Below, piece after piece: positions 1 to 7,920 of a DNA stretch of 38,125 nt. The translations under genes and the position numbers were made by a program. Within the stretch, counting starts at the first letter, position 1; every line of letters begins with the position of its first letter. The notes below the pieces were generated by a model. The model was not told where the DNA came from and ran no database searches. It was given only the letters and a program-made list of their open reading frames with translations. Source of the DNA: an uncultured Roseburia sp. (GTDB lineage: Bacteria > Bacillota > Clostridia > Lachnospirales > Lachnospiraceae); contig CANSKO010000022.1 in NCBI GenBank assembly GCA_947647505.1, positions 1 to 38,125 of the forward strand. The letters run 5' to 3'.

Positions 1-393
1 TTAACGCTTGCTGAACTGCGGAGCGCGACGAGCCGCTTTGAGACCGTACTTCTTTCTTTCCTTCATTCGCGGATCACGCGTTAAGAAGCCTCTGGATTTG
101 AGGATCGGACGGTAATCAGAATCCGCTTCCAGTAATGCTCTTGCAATGCCGTGGCGAATTGCGCCTGCCTGACCTGTGTATCCGCCGCCTTTTACATTTA
201 CCAGCACATCGAATTTATCGGCAGTTTCCGTTGCCACTAACGGCTGGCGTACGATCACTTTTAATGTTTCCAGTCCAAGATATTCGTCAATATCTCTTTT
301 ATTAATTGTAATTTTACCCGTTCCCGGCATTAAATAGACTCTGGCAACAGATGATTTTCTTCTTCCGGTTCCGTAATATCTTGCATTTGCCAC
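1..393 (-). CDS. rpsI: 30S ribosomal protein S9
   Basis: This 130-aa protein is the small-subunit protein S9, whose C-terminal tail reaches the P-site tRNA in the ribosome. The family-typical features are all visible: an N-terminal [14 protein letters not shown] block, the central [19 protein letters not shown] block, and the basic C-terminus ending in QFSKR. Length is normal for bacteria. The start is a GTG at 391-393, chosen because a perfect AGGAGGT (402-408) lies 8 nt upstream and the next residues match the family. It lies 21 bp downstream of rplM and is almost certainly cotranscribed with it, the standard L13-S9 pair. The stop codon is the first triplet of the window, so nothing can be said about genes further downstream. 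Confidence 0.98.
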   Translation of the reverse strand: MANARYYGTGRRKSSVARVYLMPGTGKITINKRDIDEYLGLETLKVIVRQPLVATETADKFDVLVNVKGGGYTGQAGAIRHGIARALLEADSDYRPILKSRGFLTRDPRMKERKKYGLKAARRAPQFSKR

Positions 394-414
394 TGTAATT
401 TACCTCCTTACCGA

Positions 415-843
415 TTAAAACGTCAAAGCTTCTGGCTTCTGAGCTGCATGCCTGTGTTCCGGGCCTGCATATACGTACAGTTTCTTAAACATCTGCCTTC
501 CCAGGCGTCCTTTTGGGAGCATTCCCTTAACCGCAAGCTTAACGACGCGTTCCGGATGCTTTGCCAGCATTTCTTTTAATGTGGTTTCTTTCATGCCGCC
601 CACATACTCGGAGTGATGATAATAGATTTTCTGATTGAGTTTTTTGCCGGTTACTTTTATTTTTTCGGCGTTGATTACGATTACGTAGTCGCCGGTATCT
701 ACATGCGGCGTAAAAATGGGCTTGTTTTTGCCTCTTAAAACTTTGGCAATTTCGGATGTCATGCGTCCTAACGTCATTCCGTCAGCGTCCACTACATACC
801 ATTTTCGCTCAATTGTAGCAGGACCTGCTATAAATGTATTCAT
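415..843 (-). CDS. rplM: 50S ribosomal protein L13
   Basis: This 142-aa protein is the early-assembling large-subunit protein L13. Family blocks visible are the [14 protein letters not shown] start region, the [18 protein letters not shown] block and the [11 protein letters not shown] motif near the C-terminus. The frame stays open 29 codons further upstream, but the ATG at 841-843 is preceded by AGGAGGT (850-856) and gives the family-standard N-terminus, so the longer version is rejected. It is the first gene of an rplM-rpsI operon read leftward from the promoter at 997-1026. The untranslated stretch of about 145 nt before it is the right place for an L13 autoregulatory leader. Confidence 0.98.
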   Translation of the reverse strand: MNTFIAGPATIERKWYVVDADGMTLGRMTSEIAKVLRGKNKPIFTPHVDTGDYVIVINAEKIKVTGKKLNQKIYYHHSEYVGGMKETTLKEMLAKHPERVVKLAVKGMLPKGRLGRQMFKKLYVYAGPEHRHAAQKPEALTF

Positions 844-990
844 GGGTTTACCTCCTGAAAAATCAATACTTTTGCAGTTTGCATTGGCAGACGGAATCCC
901 GTATGTCCGGACGTTATTCTCGAAAGCCATTTATCTATAGAATCTATGACGGCCGGGGCTTTGGCCCTCATATCTATACAGTTTACAGAC
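844..990 (-). promoter_or_regulatory. 5' leader of rplM-rpsI, candidate L13 autoregulatory leader
   Basis: About 145 nt separate the predicted transcription start (near 990) from the rplM start codon. Bacillota often carry an L13-binding leader RNA here. I see GC-rich self-complementary stretches (for example GGGCC and GGCC blocks in 951-966) but did not derive a convincing full fold. The assignment rests on position and length. Confidence 0.4.
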
Positions 991-996
991 TTAATC

Positions 997-1026
997 AGTA
1001 TAGTACAGATCTTCCCCGCATGTCAA
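997..1026 (-). promoter_or_regulatory. Promoter for rplM-rpsI
   Basis: On the minus strand a perfect -35 TTGACA (1021-1026) is followed after 18 bp by TATACT (997-1002). It lies between the terminator of the upstream XRE gene and rplM, in the right orientation. It is the best sigma-A-type match in the first 3 kb. Confidence 0.85.
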
Positions 1027-1088
1027 GAATTTTATGGCAGGAAAATGCAAAATTAAAATGGATTTTCAGAACAGCGTGGAAACGGAAA

Positions 1089-1132
1089 GAAAAAAGCTGA
1101 CGGATGCGAGAACGATTTCGCAATGCGTCAGC
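1089..1132 (-). terminator. Rho-independent terminator after the XRE gene
   Basis: The minus strand shows a 7-bp perfect stem GCTGACG/CGTCAGC (1126-1132 with 1096-1102). A second GCGA/TCGC pairing lies inside it, and a run of six T follows immediately. It sits between the XRE gene and the rplM promoter and so insulates the two transcription units. Confidence 0.85.
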
Positions 1133-1204
1133 CCTTTCTTCAGTTGGCATAGATTCCTCCCGTCAGTTCAGCATTCCGGAAACGGGCCGCATATGCGGCG
1201 GCGG

Positions 1205-1546
1205 TTATGACTTCTTTTTTCTTCCAAAAGTAGAAAATGTCCGTCCCGTTTCAATATAGAGAGAACGCTTGTCCTCTGGAATTCCACGGAAAATATTAAT
1301 GAGATGGCGTTCCTCGGCGTTATAGGGAGTTGCAAGAGGTTCCCGCAGCGTCGTTATGCCATAAATATAGTCCGTTGTTGTATTAAAATAGGAAGCGAGC
1401 CGGATGACGGTTTTGGCATCCGGCTGTCTGCGATTCTGCACATAGCCGTTTAATGTCGTCGTAGATATATTCAGAAACTCTGCCAACTGCTTTTGCGTAA
1501 TGCCGTCCTGTTCCAGCAGATTACGTATTTGAGCGCCAATGTCCAC
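1205..1546 (-). CDS. Small XRE-family helix-turn-helix regulator
   Basis: This 113-aa DNA-binding protein has an N-terminal HTH_XRE domain (about residues 3-60) and a short C-terminal tail. The motif ITQKQLAEFLNISTTTLNGY is the helix-turn-helix, followed by the family's ASYFNTTTDYIYG segment. The start is a GTG at 1544-1546 with GGGAGGG seven bases upstream. The frame is open far upstream, but that part overlaps the kinase gene in another frame and does not resemble protein. It lies 127 bp downstream of the histidine kinase, so it could be read through from that operon or have its own weak promoter (a TATAAT occurs on this strand at 1638-1643, without a good -35). Its targets are unknown. Confidence 0.85.
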   Translation of the reverse strand: MDIGAQIRNLLEQDGITQKQLAEFLNISTTTLNGYVQNRRQPDAKTVIRLASYFNTTTDYIYGITTLREPLATPYNAEERHLINIFRGIPEDKRSLYIETGRTFSTFGRKKKS

Positions 1547-1673
1547 ATTATATCCCTCCCTTTTAATTGAGAGATATTTTAAAATAAAAATGCAGACAAA
1601 TGCATGAAAATAAGCAAATCGCAAAGCATTGGCAGTCATTATAATGATAATACGCATAACGCGAACAGAATGT

Positions 1674-2948
1674 CTATAGAAGGACAAAAAATCGTGCGCC
1701 GCCGCCCGGCGTATCTGCAACCATAATTTTTCCTCCATGTTCTTCTGTAATTTCTTTTGCAATGCTGAGCCCAAGACCAAAATGGTTTTTGGCGGAGCGC
1801 GATTTGTCGCTGCGGTAGAAACGATCAAAAATAAAAGGCTTGTCTTGATCGGCAATCCCAACGCCATCGTCTTCCACCATAATCCGGAACAGAGATTTGG
1901 CGTAAGATAGAGACAGACGGATATGACCGCCTGGTCTGCCATAGCTGATTGCATTGGAAATGAGGATGCCAAGAACCTGCTGTATCCGCTCTCTGTCGCA
2001 ATTGCAGAGGGGAGCCGCATCGTCGGGAAGCTCTGTTTTTATGGAAATTTCGTGCTCTTTGGCCAGCGGTTCAAAGGATTCGCAGACATTGAGTAAAAGG
2101 GTGTCGAGTTCTGTCGGCGCGATGTTTAAATGGAAGCGTCCCGTATCTGAGCGATTCAACAGCAAAAGATCGTCAGCCAGCGTGGAAAGGCGGATGGATT
2201 CGTCTTCAATAATTCTGAAAAAATGCGCTTTTTTTGCGGAATCCGCGGTTTTGGCGGCAGATATGGCAGAAACGATGACGGCGATTGGCGTTCGCAGTTC
2301 ATGAGAAGCGGCAGCGACAAAATTCGTCTGCTTCTCTCTTGCTTCGACAATTGGCGTCAGCAGCTTTCCGGTAAAATACCAGGAAAAAATAAGCAGAAGG
2401 AAGATTCCGGCCATATTAAGCAGAAGAAAGAGCAATCTCTGTTTTTGCATTCGAAGCAGAAATGATCTGACAGGGAAAAGGACAATGCCCGTCAGGATGC
2501 TCTGATTTTTTCGCATATTCAGTATGGAAGCATGATAGGAGTCGTTTTCTGCGGACAGAAATGAAAATTCCTGATGCGCGGCAGAGTAGAACGAGCCGCT
2601 TTCCAGATGCGGATACGCATTTTTAGCATATGCTTTTGCTTCATTTGTCAGGGCCAGATCCTGCGCGGAGAGAACTTTTCGGGTGTAGGCAATCGGAAGG
2701 CCGTTGTCATACAGCGCGAGGATCAGATCCTGATTTGCGGAAGTTTTGACAAGCCACTCCCAGGTCAGCGTATCTTGCTGCTCCAGGCTGGAAATCAGAG
2801 AATTTACCCGCGATGAAAATGTAAGAAAATGGTTTTCCTTCATTTCCCGTTCCGACATATATAAATAGCTGATGGACATGGCGATTAAAATGGCGCCGGA
2901 AACGCAGGTAAAAAGCAACGTCAGGCGCCTGTGCAGTTTTTTATACAT
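1674..2948 (-). CDS. Two-component sensor histidine kinase
   Basis: This 424-aa membrane sensor kinase should phosphorylate the response regulator encoded just upstream. There is one hydrophobic segment near residues 9-30, an extracytoplasmic region of about 140 residues, and a second membrane segment near 170-195. A HisKA dimerisation domain follows, with the phospho-acceptor His at residue 216 in the SHELRTP box. The HATPase_c domain shows the N-box (LISNAISYG), G1 (DDGVGI), F (FDRFYRS) and G2 (GLGLSIA) boxes. I see no clear HAMP domain between the second membrane helix and the H-box, since the linker is only about 20 residues. It overlaps the response regulator gene by 8 bp, a sign of translational coupling. 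The sensed signal is unknown; the divergent ABC transporter is the obvious candidate regulon. Confidence 0.95.
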   Translation of the reverse strand: MYKKLHRRLTLLFTCVSGAILIAMSISYLYMSEREMKENHFLTFSSRVNSLISSLEQQDTLTWEWLVKTSANQDLILALYDNGLPIAYTRKVLSAQDLALTNEAKAYAKNAYPHLESGSFYSAAHQEFSFLSAENDSYHASILNMRKNQSILTGIVLFPVRSFLLRMQKQRLLFLLLNMAGIFLLLIFSWYFTGKLLTPIVEAREKQTNFVAAASHELRTPIAVIVSAISAAKTADSAKKAHFFRIIEDESIRLSTLADDLLLLNRSDTGRFHLNIAPTELDTLLLNVCESFEPLAKEHEISIKTELPDDAAPLCNCDRERIQQVLGILISNAISYGRPGGHIRLSLSYAKSLFRIMVEDDGVGIADQDKPFIFDRFYRSDKSRSAKNHFGLGLSIAKEITEEHGGKIMVADTPGGGARFFVLL

Positions 2949-3624
2949 GAGACGAATCCTCCAAATGGTAGCCGATGCCGCGGACTGTTTTAATGGAAAC
3001 GCAGACGCTGACGGATTTCAGGCGTCGGCGGATAAAATGCATATAGTTGTCGAGGTTGCCGTCTTCTACGTCGGCATAAAGCCCCCATACTTTGGAGAGC
3101 AGCGTGGCGCGCGGAAGCGTCTGCGAGGGATTTTGCAGAAAAACGTTTAAGAGCGCGCCTTCTTTTTTGGAAAGCGTGCAGGCTCCCTTCGGGCCCTTGA
3201 GATGGTTGGTGAAGGGATGGTACGTAATATCGCCAAAAGAGAGGTCGTCTGCTTCCTGCCAGTTTCTGGGTCTGCGGCAAATGCTTCGGATGCGGGCTAA
3301 AAGCTCTTCAAATGCAAATGGTTTGACAAGGTAATCGTCTGCGCCGGCGTCCAGTCCGGTGATTTTATCATCCAGTTCTCCAAGCGCGGTTAAAAGGATG
3401 ACCGGCGTTTCGTTGCCGGATGACCGGATTTTTTTCAGAAGAGAAACACCGTCGATGAAAGGGAGCAGCCGGTCTAACAGGATCAGGTCATGAATGTTTT
3501 CTTCTATATAATAAAGGGCGTCTTCTCCATTTTCGCAGGCGTCTACGGCAAATCCGGCCTGATTCAGCTGGAACGAAAGGGTTTCGGAAAGGTTTTTGTC
3601 ATCTTCTACAAGCAGTATTCGCAT
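2941..3624 (-). CDS. OmpR-family response regulator
   Basis: This 227-aa regulator has a receiver domain (residues 1 to about 115) and a C-terminal winged-helix DNA-binding domain (about 130-222). The acidic pair E7/D8, phospho-acceptor Asp51 (in LILLDRLLP), the switch Thr in LLTAL and the Lys in LVKPFA are all present. The output domain ends with the RRRLK and TVRGIGYHL signatures. The ATG at 3622-3624 has AAGGAG nine bases upstream. It is the first gene of the two-component operon and diverges from the solute-binding lipoprotein across 133 bp. That spacer contains a large dyad (3673-3710), a plausible binding site for this protein. Regulation of the ABC genes is inferred from position. Confidence 0.95.
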   Translation of the reverse strand: MRILLVEDDKNLSETLSFQLNQAGFAVDACENGEDALYYIEENIHDLILLDRLLPFIDGVSLLKKIRSSGNETPVILLTALGELDDKITGLDAGADDYLVKPFAFEELLARIRSICRRPRNWQEADDLSFGDITYHPFTNHLKGPKGACTLSKKEGALLNVFLQNPSQTLPRATLLSKVWGLYADVEDGNLDNYMHFIRRRLKSVSVCVSIKTVRGIGYHLEDSSHV

Positions 3625-3672
3625 AGTCTGGAACTCCTTTTTTATAGAATATACCTATTTTAACACGGAAAA

Positions 3673-3710
3673 CTTTAAATAACCTCTAAAATTTTAGAGA
3701 TAAATTAAAG
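3673..3710. promoter_or_regulatory. 38-bp near-palindrome between the response regulator and ABC genes, candidate operator
   Basis: A perfect 16-bp palindrome (CTCTAAAATTTTAGAG, 3684-3699) is flanked symmetrically by CTTTAA (3673-3678) and TTAAAG (3705-3710). In total 32 of 38 positions are consistent with dyad symmetry. Neither divergent gene has a convincing -35 box, which fits activator-dependent promoters. The binding protein is not shown by the sequence; the adjacent OmpR-type regulator is the first candidate. Confidence 0.6.
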
Positions 3711-3757
3711 ATTCGTCTGTTATGTTGATAGACAAAAGAACATAAGGAGGCATATGT

Positions 3758-6079
3758 ATGAAACGATGGAATGCAATACGAAAACTGCCGCTGCTTCTGG
3801 CGGGAATTTTGCTGCTTGGAGCGACTGGCTGCGGCAGCGATGAAAAGGAAGGCGCCGCAATCGGAGGGGAAAAAACCGCTTCTTCCGAAGAGGAAGGAAA
3901 GCATGCGGCGGAGGTTGCAAAGGGGCGTTATGTGGAAACGCAGAAAACGACGCCGGACGGCTTAAAGACAATCGAGGAAATGGTGCGCTTGTCCGATGGA
4001 AGCGTCGCTTTGCTTAATCCGGATAAAGGAAGTCTGCTGGTGTCCAAAGACGACGGGGACAGCTGGGAGGAAAAAGAGCTGCCGGCGCTTGCCGAAAAGA
4101 CGGGGAAAGAAACAATCGAAATTACCAGCCGTATCGTCGCGCCGGATGGGGCCGTGTTTTTTTCTTATGTGGACTGGGAAGAAACGGCGGAAAATGGCGT
4201 AAATGAACGATATGTTTACATCGACAGGGATGGAAAGGCTTCAGAGCTTACGCTGACGGAGCCGGCCGGGGACAGGTTTTATCTTTCCTGGGCGACGTTT
4301 ACCGGAGAGCGGACGCTGGCGGCGTTGATGAATGGCGGGTATGCGTACACGATCAATCTGGACGACGGGATGATGCATAAAATCAGTGAGAGCCAGGATG
4401 AATACAATACGGTTTTTCTGGCGGGAGATTATCTTCTGACAAAAAACTGGATGTATCAGATCTCTGCGCAAAGCACATTGGAGGATGCGACGCTTTGCGG
4501 CTTTATCGAGCAGGAAAGTCCGATGTATCGGGAGGTTGCGTTTTGCTTTAACAGCGAAGAGAATACGATGTATTCCGCTTCGAAAAGCGGCCTCTACAGC
4601 CACATTATGGGCGGCGGCACAATGGAAAAAATGCTGGATGGAGGACTGTGCAGTCTGGGAGATCCGACGAAACAGGCGGCGAGCATTTTACAGAATGCGG
4701 ACGGGAGCTTTTTGATTGGGTATGACGACGGGGAAATTGATTTGTATGCATATGATGCGGAAGCTCCTGCCGTTCCGACGCAGCAGATCAGCATTTTTTC
4801 GCTGGAGCAGAATATGACGGTCAGCCGGGCGGTCAGTATTTTCAGAAAAAGCCATCCCGATGTTTATGTAAAGCAGGAAATTGGCCTTTCCGGCGATTAC
4901 GGCGTAACGAGGGAGGATGCCATTCGAAATTTGAATACAAGGATTCTGGCCGGGGAGGGGCCTGATATTTTGCTTTTGGACGGCATGCCGCTCGATTCCT
5001 ATATTGGAAAAAACATTCTTTTGGATTTGCGGGAAACAGTGGAGAGTCTGGAAAAAGAAAACGCTTATTTTTCCAGTGTTCTGCGGTCCTATGAAACAGA
5101 AGATGGCCTGTTTGCGATTCCGCTTCGCTGTCGTGTTCCGGTGATTGTCGGGGAAAGCGACGTAATGGGCGGCGTTTCGGATATTGCGTCTCTTGCCGCG
5201 GCGGTAAAGGCTGCAAAAGAAAAAGCTCCGTCTTCGACAACGGTTCTGGGAACGTATACGCCGGAGGAGCTGCTGCAAAAGCTGTATATGATGCTGTCCT
5301 CCTCTTCGTTTGTAAAAGACGGAGCGGCAGATTCGGATGCGTTGCAGACATTTTTGACGCAGGCAAAAGAAATTTATGAAGAGGAGCAGAAAAACATTAC
5401 GCCAAAGATTTTGCAGAACCATGCCAACAGCATCCAGTGGAAGCAGGAAAACGGAATGCTGGAGGAAGAAGGGAATTTTCCGGTGGATCCAGGAATTGTC
5501 TCAGACATACTGGGCGCGGAAGCGGAGATGGCGCTTGGGACGATAAGCAGCGTGGAGGATCTGGAATATACGGTTGGCCTGCTGGAGCATGAGAGCATGG
5601 AGAAGCCATCGTATGATCTGGCGTCCGGGGATTTTGTTTTTGTGCCAAAAGGAATCTGCGGCGTAAATGCGCAATCAAAAGAAATGGATCTTTCGCTGGA
5701 ATTTTTAAAAGAACTGTTTGGCGGTGAGGCGCAGAAAGCAGACCTTTCCGACGGCCTTCCGGTCAATGAGGACGCGTTTGAACTGTTTTTTGAAAATCCA
5801 AATCCGGAGGATACGTCCGTTATGGGATTCAGCGCTTCGGTTGCAGGCGATGACGGAGCAGAGGAATCGAGCATACATTTTGAAGTAAGCTGGCCGGAAC
5901 AGGATGCTGTGGATGCGTTAAAGGAAAAGGTAAAACGGCTTTCTACGCCGGGATTATCGGATGACGTAATCAAAAATGCAATTTTAGAAAGCGGGGCGAA
6001 AGTCCTTTCCGGAGATCTTTCGGTGGAGGAAGGATGTGGTGAAATTGTCCAGAAGGTGGACCTGTATCTGGCGGAGTAA
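3758..6079 (+). CDS. Large solute-binding lipoprotein with an N-terminal Asp-box region
   Basis: This 773-aa lipoprotein is probably the substrate-capturing component of the ABC importer encoded downstream. Residues 1-25 form a lipoprotein signal peptide with Cys25 in an ATGC lipobox. Residues of about 40-335 are rich in short beta-type segments and include an Asp-box-like SKDDGDSW motif near residue 97, as seen in sialidase-type propellers. Residues of about 340-730 resemble a family 1 extracellular solute-binding domain: a FRKSHPDVYV segment, then a GEGPDILLLDG segment. Ordinary binding proteins are 400-550 aa, so the N-terminal half is an addition. The ATG follows AAGGAGG at 3744-3750. The gene overlaps the first permease by 44 bp. 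Its ligand cannot be told from the sequence; sugars or glycans are likely from the permease type. Confidence 0.8.
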   Translation: MKRWNAIRKLPLLLAGILLLGATGCGSDEKEGAAIGGEKTASSEEEGKHAAEVAKGRYVETQKTTPDGLKTIEEMVRLSDGSVALLNPDKGSLLVSKDDGDSWEEKELPALAEKTGKETIEITSRIVAPDGAVFFSYVDWEETAENGVNERYVYIDRDGKASELTLTEPAGDRFYLSWATFTGERTLAALMNGGYAYTINLDDGMMHKISESQDEYNTVFLAGDYLLTKNWMYQISAQSTLEDATLCGFIEQESPMYREVAFCFNSEENTMYSASKSGLYSHIMGGGTMEKMLDGGLCSLGDPTKQAASILQNADGSFLIGYDDGEIDLYAYDAEAPAVPTQQISIFSLEQNMTVSRAVSIFRKSHPDVYVKQEIGLSGDYGVTREDAIRNLNTRILAGEGPDILLLDGMPLDSYIGKNILLDLRETVESLEKENAYFSSVLRSYETEDGLFAIPLRCRVPVIVGESDVMGGVSDIASLAAAVKAAKEKAPSSTTVLGTYTPEELLQKLYMMLSSSSFVKDGAADSDALQTFLTQAKEIYEEEQKNITPKILQNHANSIQWKQENGMLEEEGNFPVDPGIVSDILGAEAEMALGTISSVEDLEYTVGLLEHESMEKPSYDLASGDFVFVPKGICGVNAQSKEMDLSLEFLKELFGGEAQKADLSDGLPVNEDAFELFFENPNPEDTSVMGFSASVAGDDGAEESSIHFEVSWPEQDAVDALKEKVKRLSTPGLSDDVIKNAILESGAKVLSGDLSVEEGCGEIVQKVDLYLAE

Positions 6080-6872
6080 GATTTGGTTTTTGCTGCCGGG
6101 GCTGGTGGGAGTAACGGTATTTGCACTGCTTCCGTTTGCGGATATGGCAATCCGTTCGTTTTCAAACGGAATTGGAAATTATCGGACGGTGTCTGGCAAC
6201 GGGGCGTTTCAACTGGCGGTGTGCAATACGCTGCGGTTTGCGGGCATTGGGATCCCGATTCTTCTGGTTTTCTCATTTTTTGTTGCGCTTGGGATTTATA
6301 AAAGCAAATGGATGCGATTTTTAAAATCCATCTATTTGCTGCCTATGGCGGTTCCGACGGCCGTGCTTGTGCTGATCTGGAAAGCGTTTTTTCACAAAGC
6401 GGGACTGTTTAATCAGCTTCTTGCAGTATTTGGAATACGGGAGATTGACTGGCTGGGAAGCGAGGCGGCATTCTGGACGCTGATTATCAGCTATATCTGG
6501 AAAAATCTGGGCTATACGGTCGTGCTCTGGATTGCGGGGATGATGTCGGTTCCGGAAAGCCTTGCGGAAGCGGCGAGAGTGGACGGCGCGACGGAGCGGC
6601 AGTGCGTGCGTTATGTTGTGCTGCCGCAGCTAAAGCCGGTGTTTTATACGATTACGATGCTGTCGTTTTTGAATTCGTTTAAAGTGTTTCGGGAAGCGTA
6701 TCTGGTGGCGGGGGCTTATCCGCAAAAGAGCATGTACCTTTTGCAGCATCTGTTTCAGAACTGGTTTACGAATTTAGAGATTGACAAGATGGCGGCGGCG
6801 GGCGTGTTGCTGGCGGTGTTTTTTGTCGGCTGTTCGCTGGCGTTGCAGAGACTGTGGGGAGGGATGAACTGA
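6036..6872 (+). CDS. Sugar-type ABC transporter permease (MalF/UgpA-like)
   Basis: This 278-aa integral membrane protein has about six hydrophobic helices. It carries the cytoplasmic EAA loop of binding-protein-dependent permeases (AARVDGATERQ, then LPQLKPVF), which docks onto the ATPase. The start is a GTG at 6036 with GGAGG at 6025-6029; a second in-frame GTG at 6039 is equally possible. It overlaps the end of the binding-protein gene by 44 bp, which implies tight translational coupling. Together with the next permease it should form the heterodimeric membrane channel. No ATPase gene is nearby, so a shared MsmK-type ATPase encoded elsewhere is likely. Confidence 0.9.
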   Translation: MVKLSRRWTCIWRSKIWFLLPGLVGVTVFALLPFADMAIRSFSNGIGNYRTVSGNGAFQLAVCNTLRFAGIGIPILLVFSFFVALGIYKSKWMRFLKSIYLLPMAVPTAVLVLIWKAFFHKAGLFNQLLAVFGIREIDWLGSEAAFWTLIISYIWKNLGYTVVLWIAGMMSVPESLAEAARVDGATERQCVRYVVLPQLKPVFYTITMLSFLNSFKVFREAYLVAGAYPQKSMYLLQHLFQNWFTNLEIDKMAAAGVLLAVFFVGCSLALQRLWGGMN

Positions 6873-7072
6873 GCGGACATCGCGCGACTGAGCTCGGAAT
6901 GCGCGGAGGAGTGGTGGGTTGCCGGAAGGGTATGGCTGCTGTTTGGAGGAGTGGGCGTTTTGCATTTGGGACAGGACTGTGTCTGGTGATACAGGCGGGG
7001 CGGAGGGATTATATTTAGAGCGTGTGGAATGGGATGAAGCAGTGTTTTTTTGTTTGGAAGGAGGGATGACGG

Positions 7073-7912
7073 ATGCGAATGAAGGTGTTTCGCGGGATGT
7101 TGTTTTTGATTGGAATTGTGATCTGTCTTCCTGTGCTGGCGTTGGCGCTTGGGGCGTTAAAGAGCGAAAGAGAGCTTTCGGATGCGCTGGGAGCGGTGAT
7201 TGGCGCGTCGGGCGGGAAGGTGAGCTGGCATTTGCTTCCGTTTTATCCGACGGGGGAGCATTTTTGGGAGCTGCTTTTTTATACGCCGGAGTTTTTTACG
7301 GTGTTTTGGAATTCGGTGAAAATTGTGGGGTGTATATTGCTGGGGCAGATGCTTGTGGCGATTCCGGCGGCATGGGCGTTTGCGAAATTTTCCTTTCGGG
7401 GGCGGGGCGCGCTATATACGGTGTATGTGATTTTGATGCTGCTTCCGTTTAGCGTGATGCTGCTTCCGTCCTATCTGGCGCTGCATGGGATGCGTCTTTT
7501 GGATACACATCTTGCGGTGATTTTGCCGGCGGTGTTTTCTACGTTTCCGGTTTTTCTGATGTATCGGAGCTTTTGTGCGGTTCCAAAGGAATTGTATGAA
7601 GCGGCAAAGATAGATGGAGCCGGGGAATGGCAGATTTTTTTCCGGGTTGGGCTGCCGCTTGGGTCGCCGGGGATTTTATCGGCGCTTGTGCTTGGATTTT
7701 TGGAATATTGGAATATGGTGGAGCAGCCGCTTGCGTTTCTGCCTACGGCGTCGAAATGGCCGCTGTCTTTGTATTTGCCGGAGATTGATTTGCAGCGTGC
7801 GGGGATGGCGCTGGCAGCGTCGGTGATTACGCTGATTCCGGCGGTGTTTGTGTTTTTTATGGGACAGGATTACCTGGAACGGGGAATTGTGTCTTCGGGG
7901 ATGAAGGAGTGA
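7073..7912 (+). CDS. Sugar-type ABC transporter permease (MalG/UgpE-like)
   Basis: This 279-aa integral membrane protein is the second channel subunit. It has the EAA loop (YEAAKIDGAGEWQIFFRVGLP) and the PFSVMLLPSYLAL region typical of MalG-type permeases. The ATG at 7073 is preceded by AAGGAGGG (7058-7065); a second in-frame ATG lies two codons later. It is separated from the first permease by 200 bp, which is unusual inside such an operon. The plus strand here is markedly G- and T-rich, with many TTT, GTG and GGG codons. No ATPase gene follows; instead a structured repeat begins directly after the stop codon. Confidence 0.9.
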   Translation: MRMKVFRGMLFLIGIVICLPVLALALGALKSERELSDALGAVIGASGGKVSWHLLPFYPTGEHFWELLFYTPEFFTVFWNSVKIVGCILLGQMLVAIPAAWAFAKFSFRGRGALYTVYVILMLLPFSVMLLPSYLALHGMRLLDTHLAVILPAVFSTFPVFLMYRSFCAVPKELYEAAKIDGAGEWQIFFRVGLPLGSPGILSALVLGFLEYWNMVEQPLAFLPTASKWPLSLYLPEIDLQRAGMALAASVITLIPAVFVFFMGQDYLERGIVSSGMKE

Positions 7913-7920
7913 GGTGATAA

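Noticed and set aside
415..930. rplM frame extended 29 codons upstream
   Set aside because: The extension lies in the leader, lacks family similarity, and the ATG at 841-843 has a perfect ribosome binding site and family-standard N-terminus.
1205..2020. XRE frame extended to 271 codons
   Set aside because: The upstream part overlaps the histidine kinase gene in another frame. The GTG at 1544-1546 has a strong ribosome binding site and the normal start of the HTH domain.
6919..7452. 177-codon frame overlapping the second permease
   Set aside because: It is out of frame with a clear permease gene and is open only because of the G-rich base composition.
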